Part shown: piece by piece, positions 43,865-53,259 of the stretch
Numbering within the stretch: position 1 is the stretch's first letter
How the letters are laid out: each line of letters starts with the position of its first letter
Assembly (NCBI GenBank): GCA_902526595.1
Contig: CABZLO010000001.1
Coordinates: forward strand, 1 to 64,000
Source of the DNA: an uncultured Pelagibacteraceae bacterium
GTDB taxonomy: Bacteria; Pseudomonadota; Alphaproteobacteria; Pelagibacterales; Pelagibacteraceae
Reading direction: 5' to 3'
DNA: 64,000 nt
Program-made: the position numbers and the translations under genes
Notes under the pieces: model-generated
What the model saw: only the letters and a program-made list of their open reading frames with translations
Told to the model about the DNA's origin: nothing
Databases searched by the model: none

Positions 43865-45235
43865 TTATTTTATTTCTATTTTTTCAGGAAGTATACCCTT
43901 TGGTCTATACCTCATTATCAACAACAAGCCTAATCCCATCATTAAAAATCTAAAGTAAGGTACACTCTCTATTAAGTGAAGTTTTAGAGAATGAGTTTCT
44001 GGCATTCCTGCAGTAAAAAAGTTTATTAAAAATAATGCAATTGGAGCAGCCTCTATCCATAAGAACCAAACTGCAAAACCACCCAATATAGCTCCAAAAT
44101 TATTTCCACTTCCTCCTACAATTACCATAACCCAAATTAAAAAAGTATATCTCATAGGTCTATAACTTCCTGGGGTAAACAACCCATCTTGAGTAACTAA
44201 CATTGCTCCAGCAATTCCAACAATTGCTGAACCTAAAATAAAAATTAATAAATGCTGTTTAACAACATTTTTTCCCATAGCATTTGCTGCCTCCTCATTA
44301 TCTCTTATAGCTCTCATCATTCTTCCCCATGGAGAGTAAAGAGCTTTTTGTGTAAGGATTAATAAAATAATTACTACTGTCAAAAATAATCCTGAATAAC
44401 AAAGTTTTACAAAGATAGACGAGCCTTCAATTACGAGTTGATTTAATGCAGCTTGTCGATCAGATAAATTAGAAATTAATTCTAATTTTCCAGAATTAAA
44501 TTTTTCTACCAAATTTATAAACCAATCTGTTGACTGAAGATCTACCTCATAAGGAGCCGGCCTTTTAAGTCCAATTACATTTTTAACACCTCTAGTTAAC
44601 CAGTCCTCATGTTTTATAATTGCTATGACAATTTCTGATATTAAAAGAGTAGCAATCGCTAAATAGTCTGCTCTTAAGCCTAAGGCTACTTTTCCAATAA
44701 TAAATGCCAAACCTCCTGCAAAAAAAGCACCAACAATCCATGAAAAAATAATTGGTAATCCAAAACCTCCTAAAAAACCAGTCTTGGCTGGGTTAACTGC
44801 TTCAATAGCTTCTATACCTGGCTCTGCTGAAAATCTTATTAATAAAATTCCTGAGATAATTATTACACCAATACTGTATGTTCTTATTTTGGATTTATTA
44901 AATCTTTTTAAAATAAATCTTATTATTAATACCATCGCTATAATAAGCCATAGAGACATCAGTATATCAAACCCTCCAGCGCTCCATGCTTCTTGAACTG
45001 GATCAACAGAAATTAAGACTGCAGCTAGTCCTCCTAAAGCTGTGTATCCCATAATTCCGAAATTTATTAATCCTGCATATCCCCATTGAATATTAGCACC
45101 CATAGTCATAACAGCAGAGATTAAACAGAGGTTAAATATAGATAATGCAATATTCCAAGATTGAAAAATTCCAACCAATATTATTAAGGCCATCATAATA
45201 CTGTATGCTGCAATTACATTTAAATTTTTTCTCAC
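43865..45235 (-). CDS. livM: Branched-chain amino acid-type ABC transporter permease (LivM-like)
   Basis: A 456-aa permease, about 100 residues longer than the second LivM at 52038. GANIQWGYAGLINFGIMGYTALG, LRADYLAIATLLISEI, AIRDNEEAANAMGKN and GGSGNNFGAILGG are family signatures. The extra length comes from two added membrane or loop segments (about 83-140 and 210-280). It forms the importer with livH, livF and livG next to it; the start overlaps the livH stop by four bases. Confidence 0.88.
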   Translation of the reverse strand: MRKNLNVIAAYSIMMALIILVGIFQSWNIALSIFNLCLISAVMTMGANIQWGYAGLINFGIMGYTALGGLAAVLISVDPVQEAWSAGGFDILMSLWLIIAMVLIIRFILKRFNKSKIRTYSIGVIIISGILLIRFSAEPGIEAIEAVNPAKTGFLGGFGLPIIFSWIVGAFFAGGLAFIIGKVALGLRADYLAIATLLISEIVIAIIKHEDWLTRGVKNVIGLKRPAPYEVDLQSTDWFINLVEKFNSGKLELISNLSDRQAALNQLVIEGSSIFVKLCYSGLFLTVVIILLILTQKALYSPWGRMMRAIRDNEEAANAMGKNVVKQHLLIFILGSAIVGIAGAMLVTQDGLFTPGSYRPMRYTFLIWVMVIVGGSGNNFGAILGGFAVWFLWIEAAPIALFLINFFTAGMPETHSLKLHLIESVPYFRFLMMGLGLLLIMRYRPKGILPEKIEIK

Positions 45236-46242
45236 AATACTTTTCCTTTGAATATTCCTGATGGTCTATAAAGCAATACTATTACAAGTATTGAAAATGA
45301 AACCGCAAATTTATAATCTGTTGATAAAAGCTGTACTAAACTCTCAGGTTCCATGCTTTCAGGCAGTATGTACATAAAAAACTTTTTATATGCATATGTT
45401 AAAAATATTTCAGAAAAAGCAATTACATATCCCCCTAAAAATGCACCAAATGGATTTCCAATTCCACCTACAATAGCAGCTGCGAATATAGGAAGCATGT
45501 TATTAAAATAAGTGAACGGTTTGAAGCTTTTATCTAAACCGTATAACGCCCCTCCAATAGTTGCTAATATTCCAGCGATTATCCAAGTTATTATTACAAT
45601 TTTTTTAGGGTCTATTCCTGAAAGTAAAGCTAAGTCCTCATTATCTGAATAGGCTTTCATACTTTTACCTGTTTTAGTTTTATTTAAAAACCAAAACAGC
45701 AAAGATACTAATATAATTGTAACTAGCACTGTGATTACCTGTGTTGATTTCAAAGCAAGCCCCTCATTAAATCCAGTCATCTCTTTAAACTCTCTAGCTT
45801 TAATTATAAATTTTTCGCCATCAAAAAATCTTTGATCTGAAGGACCAATAATAATTCTAACCACTGCTTGGGTAACAAACATTACTCCAATACTAACCAT
45901 AGCCAATTGAACAGGAGGACTTTTGTTTGCTCTATAATATTTGAAAACAAACTTATCTATACTTAGCATGTAAAGGATCATAAAAAAAATTGCAAATGGA
46001 ATTGCTAATAAAGCTGTAGGCAAAACTCCTAAAGAAATCCCAAGTGATTGAAAATACCAAGTAAATAGAATTGTAACCATTGTTCCAAAAGACATCATGT
46101 CTCCAGTTGCAAAATTAGCAAATCTCAAAATTCCATAAATTAGTGTAACAAATATTGCCCCTAAAGCTAATTGTGAACCATATGTTAAGGCTGGAATAAA
46201 AATATAATTTAGTAAAAGAATTAACGCATTAAGAAAGTCCAT
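45232..46242 (-). CDS. livH: Branched-chain amino acid-type ABC transporter permease (LivH-like)
   Basis: A 336-aa permease with about eight spans. YGSQLALGAIFVTLIYGILRFANFATGDMM-type sequence at the N-terminus, MKAYSDNEDLALLSGID in the coupling loop and AAAIVGGIGNPFGAFLGG near the C-terminus are typical LivH features. It lies one base downstream of livF and overlaps livM. Confidence 0.88.
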   Translation of the reverse strand: MDFLNALILLLNYIFIPALTYGSQLALGAIFVTLIYGILRFANFATGDMMSFGTMVTILFTWYFQSLGISLGVLPTALLAIPFAIFFMILYMLSIDKFVFKYYRANKSPPVQLAMVSIGVMFVTQAVVRIIIGPSDQRFFDGEKFIIKAREFKEMTGFNEGLALKSTQVITVLVTIILVSLLFWFLNKTKTGKSMKAYSDNEDLALLSGIDPKKIVIITWIIAGILATIGGALYGLDKSFKPFTYFNNMLPIFAAAIVGGIGNPFGAFLGGYVIAFSEIFLTYAYKKFFMYILPESMEPESLVQLLSTDYKFAVSFSILVIVLLYRPSGIFKGKVL

Positions 46243-46243
46243 A

Positions 46244-46951
46244 TCAACCTCCTAAAAAAGAGCTTCTAACTCTTTTGTCGTTTAATAATTCTTTTCCAGT
46301 TCCTGAATAACGATTTTCTCCAGTTACTAAAATATATCCCCTATCAGATATACTCAAAGCTTGTTTAGCATTTTGCTCAACCATTAAGATTGCAACATTG
46401 GTTTTTTTAACTTTAACAATATGATCAAAAAGCTCATCCATAACTATAGGTGAAACACCTGCAGTTGGTTCATCTAACATCAAAACTGTTGGTTTGATCA
46501 TTAAGGCTCTTCCTAATGCAACTTGTTGTCTTTGTCCGCCAGATAGTTCTCCAACCATTTGATCTCTTTTTTCTCTTAAAACAGGAAACAATTCATAAAT
46601 TTCATTAATTATATTTTTTATTTCATTACTTAAAAGAAAAGCTCCCATTTCTAAATTTTCTTCAACAGTCATACCTGAGAAAACGTTTTTTGTTTGTGGT
46701 ACAAAAGATATTCCCTCTTTAACTCTATCTTGTGGAGAAAGGTTTGATATATCTTTACCATCTATTTTTACTGCTCCAGATTTTAGATTTAGTAAACCAA
46801 GCATCGCTTTCATAGCTGTGGACTTTCCAGCTCCATTTGGACCTAGAATAGATACTATTTCTCCTTTATTTACTTCTACTGAACAAGAATTAATAATATC
46901 TGGACCATTTCCATAGCCTCCAGTCATTTTTAATCCCTCAAAGTAAGCCAT
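46244..46951 (-). CDS. livF: Branched-chain amino acid-type ABC transporter ATPase (LivF-like)
   Basis: A 235-aa ATPase: Walker A GPNGAGKS, VPQTKNVFSGMTVEENLEMG, signature LSGGQRQQVALGRAL, Walker B VLMLDEPTAGVSP and LMVEQNAKQALSISDRGYIL, the last being the LivF hallmark. The stop and start bases are shared with its neighbours, so it is translated with livG and livH. Confidence 0.9.
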   Translation of the reverse strand: MAYFEGLKMTGGYGNGPDIINSCSVEVNKGEIVSILGPNGAGKSTAMKAMLGLLNLKSGAVKIDGKDISNLSPQDRVKEGISFVPQTKNVFSGMTVEENLEMGAFLLSNEIKNIINEIYELFPVLREKRDQMVGELSGGQRQQVALGRALMIKPTVLMLDEPTAGVSPIVMDELFDHIVKVKKTNVAILMVEQNAKQALSISDRGYILVTGENRYSGTGKELLNDKRVRSSFLGG

Positions 46952-47739
46952 TAATTATTTTCCCTTAATTTTGATCCTCTACCAAGATAACTCTCAATCA
47001 CTTTTTCATCTTTTTTTGCTTCCTCAACTGAACCTTCAAATAGAACAGATCCCTCAGCCATTACTATTACTGGATCACATAATCTTCCAATAAAGTCCAT
47101 ATCGTGCTCTATCATACAAAATGTATAACCTTTTTCTTTATTCAACTTTTCAATAGCTGTACCTAAATCTTTAAGCAAAGTTCTGTTGACGCCAGCTCCA
47201 ACTTCATCCAATAAAACTAATTTTGCATCAACCATCATAGTTCTTCCAAGTTCAAGTAATTTTTTCTGTCCCCCAGAAAGATTTCCAGCAAGTTCATTGG
47301 ATAAATGTTCAAGATTTAAAAATTCAACCACTTCTTTTGCTTTTTCCTTGATTATACTCTCTTCTTTAGCTACCAAACCTGGTTTAAATAATGCTGTCGT
47401 TAACTTTTCACCTGATTGATTACCAGGTACCATCATTAAATTTTCTAAAACAGATAAGTTAGAAAATTCATGTGCAATTTGGAATGTTCTGAGTAATCCT
47501 TTTGAAAATAATTCAAATGAAGGTACATTTGTTATATTTTCGCTATCAAAAATTACTTCACCACCTGAGGACTTTAAATTTCCTGCAATCAGATTAAACA
47601 ATGTTGTCTTACCAGATCCATTGGGTCCAATAATTCCTGTTATAGTACCTCTTGAAACTTTTAATGAGCAATCTGAAACAGCAGCTAATCCACCAAAGTA
47701 TTTTGATAAATTTTTGATTTCTAGAATATTTTCTGACAT
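46951..47739 (-). CDS. livG: Branched-chain amino acid-type ABC transporter ATPase (LivG-like)
   Basis: A 262-aa ATPase with Walker A GPNGSGKT, the LivG landmark LLRTFQIAHEFSNLSVLENLM, signature LSGGQKKLLELGRTMM, Walker B VLLDEVGAGVN (usual DEP replaced by DEV) and EHDMDFI. It begins the liv operon just after the ProC-like gene, with five bases between. Confidence 0.9.
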   Translation of the reverse strand: MSENILEIKNLSKYFGGLAAVSDCSLKVSRGTITGIIGPNGSGKTTLFNLIAGNLKSSGGEVIFDSENITNVPSFELFSKGLLRTFQIAHEFSNLSVLENLMMVPGNQSGEKLTTALFKPGLVAKEESIIKEKAKEVVEFLNLEHLSNELAGNLSGGQKKLLELGRTMMVDAKLVLLDEVGAGVNRTLLKDLGTAIEKLNKEKGYTFCMIEHDMDFIGRLCDPVIVMAEGSVLFEGSVEEAKKDEKVIESYLGRGSKLRENN

Positions 47740-47744
47740 TCAGT

Positions 47745-48512
47745 CTATTTACTTAGTCTTCGATGAATGTTATTTAAAGTTTTTTCAAGTGATTTATAAA
47801 ATCCAGCTTTTGATAACTCTTTAACACCTTGCTCGTTTAAACCTTTTGGAGTTTGAGACTCTTTTACCAAAAACTTTAAATTTTCTTTTGAATTTTTAAC
47901 TGCATCTTCAGATAAGGCTAAGAATAACGACGTAATATATTTTTGAGCATTATCTCTCTTTACACCTTTTTTAACTAACCAATCAGTCATTACTCTCAAT
48001 AATTCGTAAAATGGAGCCATCATGCCAGAAGTTGTCCAAAAGTTAATTGAAGATTTTTCTTTTTTAATTTCAACAGTGGTTCCTAAATGATTAAAAAACT
48101 TCTTAACTTTAACATTTGGAGGACAAATAGGCACTGGTCCTCTTTTTAACGAGATTGGTGGCAGAGGTATTGCTCTAACTATTTTCGCTTTAACTTTTAT
48201 CACTTTTTTTAATCGTGATAATGTAATCGTAGAAATAAAACTTATAATCGTCTGTTTGGATTTGAATTTTAAGTTTTTAATAATTTTTTCACCCACGCTT
48301 GGCGTTACTGATAGGAAAACCCAATCTGATTGATCGACAATTTGCTGATTGGTTTTAGCAATTGTAATTTTCTTAAATTTTGCCTTTAAAGCGTTAGCTA
48401 TTTTTGTATTTCTTGGAGAAATTATTATTTTCTTATAGGAGATTTTAGAAGAACAAATTCCAGTAATTACTGAAGATGCTATTTTGCCGGTGCCAATAAA
48501 TCCTAAATTCAT
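47745..48512 (-). CDS. Pyrroline-5-carboxylate reductase family protein
   Basis: A 255-aa NAD(P)-binding protein starting MNLGFIGTGKIASSVITGI, with VFLSVTPSVGEKIIKNL, IISFISTITLSRLKK, VRAIPLPP and a C-terminal helical dimerisation region. The dinucleotide site and overall layout match ProC. VRAIPLPP replaces the usual VRxMPN and the C-terminal substrate loop is altered (FLVKESQTPKGLNEQGVKEL), so it may reduce a related imine. It is five bases from livG. Confidence 0.72.
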   Translation of the reverse strand: MNLGFIGTGKIASSVITGICSSKISYKKIIISPRNTKIANALKAKFKKITIAKTNQQIVDQSDWVFLSVTPSVGEKIIKNLKFKSKQTIISFISTITLSRLKKVIKVKAKIVRAIPLPPISLKRGPVPICPPNVKVKKFFNHLGTTVEIKKEKSSINFWTTSGMMAPFYELLRVMTDWLVKKGVKRDNAQKYITSLFLALSEDAVKNSKENLKFLVKESQTPKGLNEQGVKELSKAGFYKSLEKTLNNIHRRLSK

Positions 48513-48546
48513 AAAGTTTTGATTACTTTATATTGATTATATTGAA

Positions 48547-49458
48547 TTAATTAACAAAAAAAGAGCCTCTAATTCTCAACAATTCCCTACTTAATTCTTT
48601 ATTTTCTTTAAATGGTTTTCTCCCATGAAGCCAGAAATAATTATTAGCTATAACAGAATGACCGACTGGTAATTTAGTAATTACTTTATTTTTACTTTCC
48701 TCTAATGCGTCTGATAATTTTTGTAAAAAATTTCCCTGTTCCATATTTTTAGGTTCTGGAAACTGGTCTATATATGAGATTTTAGCTCTTCCTTCTTTAT
48801 CAAACGAAAAAACAGGATGTTCTACTTTATAATCAATATTTTTACTTTTAGGAGATCCCCAAATAAAATCTTGTTGTCCAACAGGATCATTAGATAAATC
48901 ATCACAATGCTCCCAATCATCTAAATGCAACATTGCAGTTTCACCACCCTGTACATTTTGTTCTTCTAATTTAGTCATAACTAACCAATCGGTAACTTCC
49001 TTTACATATGTCCCGTCCGTGTGCAAATCCATATTTCTGTAAGCTTTTCTCAAATAAGAGTCACTAGCATCTTCATGCTTTACATGGAATCTAGCATAAT
49101 ATTTTCCTGCCATTGAGTCATGATTTGGAATTCCAATTAAGTGAGCAATAGCAGTTGCCAATTTAACTAAAAATTTATCATTAGTTTTTGACGAAATATT
49201 TTTAGGACCAATAATAAAACAACCGGTTGATCTATCTCGGATTATAGAATTTACTAACTTGCTTAGTTTATTGTTAGTTAAATCGTCAAGACTTTTCGCA
49301 ATTGTAAATCTAGTAAATGGTTTAAGTTCTAGTGCAGTAAGATCAAATTTATTAAAAGGAAAAATTAATTTTTTTACGATTTCATCATCTAATTGAATAT
49401 TTAATATTCTACTAGAGTCTTTGTGATTGTGAACTTCTATACCCTCAATTTTTTCCAT
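48547..49458 (-). CDS. glaH: Glutarate 2-hydroxylase (GlaH/CsiD family), Fe(II)/2-oxoglutarate dioxygenase
   Basis: A 303-aa dioxygenase. YRNMDLHTDGTYV supplies the iron ligands H146 and D148, NNYFWLHGRKPF gives the distal H278, and RELLRIRGSFF gives the arginines that bind 2-oxoglutarate. MTKLEEQNVQGGETAMLHLDDWEH-type sequence (161-184) is very close to what I recall of E. coli CsiD. The enzyme turns glutarate into L-2-hydroxyglutarate in lysine/cadaverine breakdown. The usual partner L-2-hydroxyglutarate dehydrogenase is not adjacent. Confidence 0.85.
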   Translation of the reverse strand: MEKIEGIEVHNHKDSSRILNIQLDDEIVKKLIFPFNKFDLTALELKPFTRFTIAKSLDDLTNNKLSKLVNSIIRDRSTGCFIIGPKNISSKTNDKFLVKLATAIAHLIGIPNHDSMAGKYYARFHVKHEDASDSYLRKAYRNMDLHTDGTYVKEVTDWLVMTKLEEQNVQGGETAMLHLDDWEHCDDLSNDPVGQQDFIWGSPKSKNIDYKVEHPVFSFDKEGRAKISYIDQFPEPKNMEQGNFLQKLSDALEESKNKVITKLPVGHSVIANNYFWLHGRKPFKENKELSRELLRIRGSFFVN

Positions 49459-49498
49459 ACTAAATTTTAAATTAACTTAAATAATAAATCAATTTGAA

Positions 49499-49822
49499 TT
49501 AAAAATAATTGTTAATTGCTGCCATACATAAGGCAGAAAAAACTGTGGGATAAACATAATTTTGTTTAGACACAAAAAAAACAACTAATGACAATACGAC
49601 AACAATTATTCTACTTAAATAACTTGCGTCAATAAGAACACCAGCAGGAAAGATAATTGTTCTCGCTATTAGTGCTGCTAAAGTTGCATAGGCTAAACAA
49701 TTAAACCATTTAAATAATTTTGAAGTTTCTTTAATTCCCTGTGAGCTTACAGCCCCAAGAAATCTTGAAATAAAAGTAGCTAATGAAGTAACTAAGATTG
49801 CATAAAAAATACTAACCGACAT
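49499..49822 (-). CDS. azlD: AzlD family membrane protein
   Basis: A 107-aa, four-span protein: VTSLATFISRFLGA, LFKWFNCLAYATLAALIARTII and VYPTVFSALCMAAI. It is the small subunit of the AzlCD branched-chain amino acid exporter. It overlaps the upstream azlC by 11 bases. Confidence 0.83.
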   Translation of the reverse strand: MSVSIFYAILVTSLATFISRFLGAVSSQGIKETSKLFKWFNCLAYATLAALIARTIIFPAGVLIDASYLSRIIVVVLSLVVFFVSKQNYVYPTVFSALCMAAINNYF

Positions 49823-50516
49823 TTAGCTCTCCTATTATGTAAGCTATTGTTCCACCAATTATACCTCCCAGTAAAATCGACCATTCTGGTGATAAAAAAT
49901 AAAAGATAGGTCCTAATATTGTTCCAAGTATAACTGACAATGTAATTTGAATTGTTTTTGAGGCCCCCACCATCATGCATAAAAAATACACTGGATTTAG
50001 AATAGCTAATCCCATCATCATATCTTTATTTAAATACTCTGAAAAATAAAAGCCTAAAAAAGTACCTAAAACTGCGACACTCCAAGTTGCGCTACCTATC
50101 CCAATCCAAAAATCAATTCTTTGTTCTTTGGGAACTGTCTTGTAGTTACTTTTCATTATCAGCCAAGCAGATACAGCAATGAAGTGACATGAAAAGTAGT
50201 ATTTCCATTTAGGTTGATTTTTATGCATCATTAGTGGAAACAAAGAAACTGCCATTGGGTAAAGTCTCGCATTAACAAACCAAACTGCTAAAAAAATATT
50301 TAGTAATGACGCTCCGACTAATAATGACTCCGCCATTACTAATGAACCTGGCAAAGCATAAGTTAACATTGTAGAAAAAATACTTTCTTGAATGTTAAAA
50401 CCTAAATTTTTAAGTAAAGCTCCTATAGCAATGAAACAACAACCTAAAGCAATTGCAGGACTGTCAGGTGCGAGAATTGATTTATATCCCTTGAAGAAAA
50501 ACTGCTTGTTAATCAT
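49812..50516 (-). CDS. azlC: AzlC family permease
   Basis: A 234-aa membrane protein with the AzlC pattern: DSPAIALGCCFIAIGALLKNLGFN, STMLTYALPGSLVMAESLLVGASLLNIFLAVWFVNARLYPM-type segment (about 45-90). With AzlD it exports branched-chain amino acids. It sits directly behind the second LIV importer, so import and export genes for the same class of compound share a transcript. The start shares a base with the livF stop. Confidence 0.83.
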   Translation of the reverse strand: MINKQFFFKGYKSILAPDSPAIALGCCFIAIGALLKNLGFNIQESIFSTMLTYALPGSLVMAESLLVGASLLNIFLAVWFVNARLYPMAVSLFPLMMHKNQPKWKYYFSCHFIAVSAWLIMKSNYKTVPKEQRIDFWIGIGSATWSVAVLGTFLGFYFSEYLNKDMMMGLAILNPVYFLCMMVGASKTIQITLSVILGTILGPIFYFLSPEWSILLGGIIGGTIAYIIGELNVG

Positions 50517-51301
50517 TATCCGCCAAGGAATAGTCGACCAACATCAGGATTTTTAAGTAAATCATCTCCTTTGCCGGCGATAGCAGTTTCACCAGAAACT
50601 AAGACGTATCCTATATCTGCAAATTCTAATCCTTTTTTAGCATTTTGTTCAACAAGAATGATTGTTTTTTTTTCATTTTCCTGAAGATCTCTTAAAATTT
50701 CAAAAACCATATCGATGTATCTTGGTTCTAATCCAATCGATGGTTCGTCAACTAATAAAACTGATGGTTTCATAACAAGAGCTCTAGAAATTTCTAACAA
50801 TCTTCTCTCTCCTCCTGATAAAACTTTTGCTGGCTGATTTCTTCTATTTCTTAATCTTTCATATTTCTCAAAAATTCTTTCGGCTTCTTGATAAGACTCA
50901 TCTGAATTTTCTTTAATATATCCGCCCATTAATAAATTTTCCTCTACGGTCATGTCAGGAAATACTGAATTGTCTTGAAGTATATAAGCTATTCCTACAG
51001 ACTTTAATTTTTCTGCTGGTGTTAAATTTGTAATTTCTTTGCCATCAATTTCAATTTGACCTGAAAAAATATTAGTAAATCCATAAATAGAATGAAGTAT
51101 TGTAGATTTTCCTGCACCGTTTGGACCTATTAAACATAAAGACTGTGCCTTGTTCACAAATAAATCAAAATTATGCAAAATTTCCATTTTTCCATAACCA
51201 GCATTTAAACCTTTAATAGTCAAATGTATTTCACTTGGTGATAATTTTTTTAAATCCTCTGGACCAGGAGCTTTTCCTAATACTTCATATTGATTAGACA
51301 T
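50516..51301 (-). CDS. livF: Second LIV-type ABC transporter ATPase (LivF-like)
   Basis: A 261-aa ATPase with a ~25-residue N-terminal extension ahead of the nucleotide-binding domain. Walker A GPNGAGKS, LQDNSVFPDMTVEENLLMGGY, signature LSGGERRLLEISRAL, Walker B VLLVDEPSIGLEP and LVEQNAKKGLEFADIGYVL. It belongs to the importer ending with the binding protein at 54212. Confidence 0.9.
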   Translation of the reverse strand: MSNQYEVLGKAPGPEDLKKLSPSEIHLTIKGLNAGYGKMEILHNFDLFVNKAQSLCLIGPNGAGKSTILHSIYGFTNIFSGQIEIDGKEITNLTPAEKLKSVGIAYILQDNSVFPDMTVEENLLMGGYIKENSDESYQEAERIFEKYERLRNRRNQPAKVLSGGERRLLEISRALVMKPSVLLVDEPSIGLEPRYIDMVFEILRDLQENEKKTIILVEQNAKKGLEFADIGYVLVSGETAIAGKGDDLLKNPDVGRLFLGG

Positions 51302-52041
51302 TATTGAGCTCCTAAATACGCGTCTATCACTCGCTTATCATTTTTAATTTCTTCAGGTGACCCATTGGCCAACATTTTACCATGTGCTAAACAGAAAATA
51401 TTTTCAGCAAGTTGCATAATTACTCTCATATTATGTTCGATAACTAAAAGAGTAATCCCAAAATCTTGGTTTACTTTAATTAGCCTATCTATAATTCCAT
51501 TAATCAATGTTGGATTAATCCCAGCTGTTGGCTCATCTAATAAAAGCATTTCTGGCTCATTCATTAGTGCCATAGCTAATTCTAATAATTTTTGTTGTCC
51601 AAAGGATAAATCCCCTGCTCTTAAATTTCTTTTTTGGTATAAACCCACAAAATTTAATAAATTTTCTGCCTTTTCTGTGAGTTCTTTAGGAATAGTTGAA
51701 AAGATCTTCATTAAACTCTCATCACTGCCTTTATGACTAATGAGCATATTTTCTACACAATTTAGCTTTCCATAAATTCTGGTTTGTTGAAAAGTTCTTA
51801 ACAATCCAAGTTTTGCAATAACTGGTACAGGTAGTTCTGAGACCTCTTTATCATTAAACTTAATTGAACCATTATCAATTGGGTATGTTCCAACTATTGA
51901 ATTAAATAATGTTGTTTTACCTGATCCATTAGGACCAATTAATCCAACTATTCTCCCTTTTTCAACATTCATTGAAATATCAACGTTAGCTTTAACACCA
52001 CCAAATGATTTACTTACGTTGCTTACTTCCAAAATACTCAT
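51301..52041 (-). CDS. livG: Second LIV-type ABC transporter ATPase (LivG-like)
   Basis: A 246-aa ATPase with Walker A GPNGSGKT, LGLLRTFQQTRIYGKLNCVENML, Walker B LLLDEPTAGINP and EHNMRVIM. The ABC signature is altered to LSFGQQKLLELA, with Phe for the first Gly, a variation also found in other LivG proteins. Both ends overlap or abut its neighbours. Confidence 0.9.
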   Translation of the reverse strand: MSILEVSNVSKSFGGVKANVDISMNVEKGRIVGLIGPNGSGKTTLFNSIVGTYPIDNGSIKFNDKEVSELPVPVIAKLGLLRTFQQTRIYGKLNCVENMLISHKGSDESLMKIFSTIPKELTEKAENLLNFVGLYQKRNLRAGDLSFGQQKLLELAMALMNEPEMLLLDEPTAGINPTLINGIIDRLIKVNQDFGITLLVIEHNMRVIMQLAENIFCLAHGKMLANGSPEEIKNDKRVIDAYLGAQ

Positions 52042-53090
52042 TTAAGCTCCACCTGTGCCTTACGATCTTTTTCATCTACAACCTCGCCAAATCTTTCAGG
52101 GTATTTTTCTCTTAACCATCCCATTATCCCCTCTGGGAAATAAATAACGATAACTACAATTAAAACTCCAAGCGCAACATATTGCCAACCTAAAAAGAAT
52201 GTCCAAAAACCTTCTTTAAAAATATGAAACACTGTTGCACCAATTATTGGTCCCCAAAGAGTTCCTTTCCCTCCTAAGATTGCCATTAAAACCATGAAAA
52301 CTCCCATCTCTCTTCCATCAAAAGCAACATCAGTTGAATCAATATATCCAACTAGGCCACCCATAATTCCTCCAGCAAGACCACAAAAGAAAGCTGATAT
52401 CATCCAACCAACTATTTTATATTTCATTGTTTGAATTCCCATGGCCTCAGCCTTATCTTCATTATCCCTAATTGCATTTAATATTAATTTAAATCTAGTT
52501 GTGTAAATTCCTCTGACAGCTATGAAAGTAAGTATTAAAACAAAAAAGCTTAGAAAATAAAAAAATTCACCTCGTGATTCTAAACTTCCTACATCAGGAA
52601 AAGGTGGAGTTGTGAAACCTTGTCCAGCTCCAATGATTTCAATTCCTCCAGAAATCTCACCTGCTGCAACACCCAAACCTAATGTACAAATGGCAAAATA
52701 ATGCCCTCTAAGTCCTAAAATAGAATATCCAATTAAACCTGCTACAATTGTTGGTACCACTGCAGCAACTATTAGCCCAACAGCCATCCCTTGAAAAAAT
52801 TGTGCTGGAGTATGTACAAATGTTTTTTCACCACCACTTTCAGTCCATTCAGCTAGTGGGAAAAACATACCAACCTGGACAGAGGCACATAAATACATAC
52901 CGAGGCCATAAAAGAGTATATTTCCAAATGAGTTATACCCCATTTCACCACCTTGAATATTCCATGTAGTTGCTAAAACTATTAATACACAAAGGATAGA
53001 TAACTGTACTTTGAAAGCTGGAAACAAGAATGGAGCGGCTATACCAAAAATTAAAATTCCACTATATAAGAGTATATTATTTTTGTTCAT
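52038..53090 (-). CDS. livM: Second LIV-type permease (LivM-like)
   Basis: A 350-aa permease with about nine spans: WNIQGGEMGYNSFGNILFYGLGMYLCA-type core, LRGHYFAICTLGLGVAAGEISGG, AIRDNEDKAEAMGIQ and GGKGTLWGPIIGA. The C-terminus has a charged tail (REKYPERFGEVVDEKDRKAQ). The start overlaps the small 60-aa gene by 14 bases. Confidence 0.88.
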   Translation of the reverse strand: MNKNNILLYSGILIFGIAAPFLFPAFKVQLSILCVLIVLATTWNIQGGEMGYNSFGNILFYGLGMYLCASVQVGMFFPLAEWTESGGEKTFVHTPAQFFQGMAVGLIVAAVVPTIVAGLIGYSILGLRGHYFAICTLGLGVAAGEISGGIEIIGAGQGFTTPPFPDVGSLESRGEFFYFLSFFVLILTFIAVRGIYTTRFKLILNAIRDNEDKAEAMGIQTMKYKIVGWMISAFFCGLAGGIMGGLVGYIDSTDVAFDGREMGVFMVLMAILGGKGTLWGPIIGATVFHIFKEGFWTFFLGWQYVALGVLIVVIVIYFPEGIMGWLREKYPERFGEVVDEKDRKAQVELK

Positions 53091-53259
53091 AAAGATTTAA
53101 TATTTTGTTTCTAAAATTTTGGTTTATAGTAAAATAATGTCCATCTTCCTCATGAACACTTGAGCCATTTGAATGATATTCATCTAAATGTTTCTTAAAT
53201 TTAACTATATCTACTTCTATTAATTTACCTTGGTTGTCTTTAATTTTTACCTTTCTCAT
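53077..53259 (-). CDS. Hypothetical 60-aa protein between livH and livM
   Basis: A small soluble protein (MRKVKIKDNQGKLIEVDIV..., with KKHLDEYHSNGSSVHEEDGHYF). It overlaps both flanking permease genes: four bases at its start with livH and 14 at its end with livM, which is strong evidence that it is translated. It contains four His residues and no membrane segment. No family recognised. A small cytoplasmic modulator of the importer is possible. Confidence 0.65.
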   Translation of the reverse strand: MRKVKIKDNQGKLIEVDIVKFKKHLDEYHSNGSSVHEEDGHYFTINQNFRNKILNLYEQK

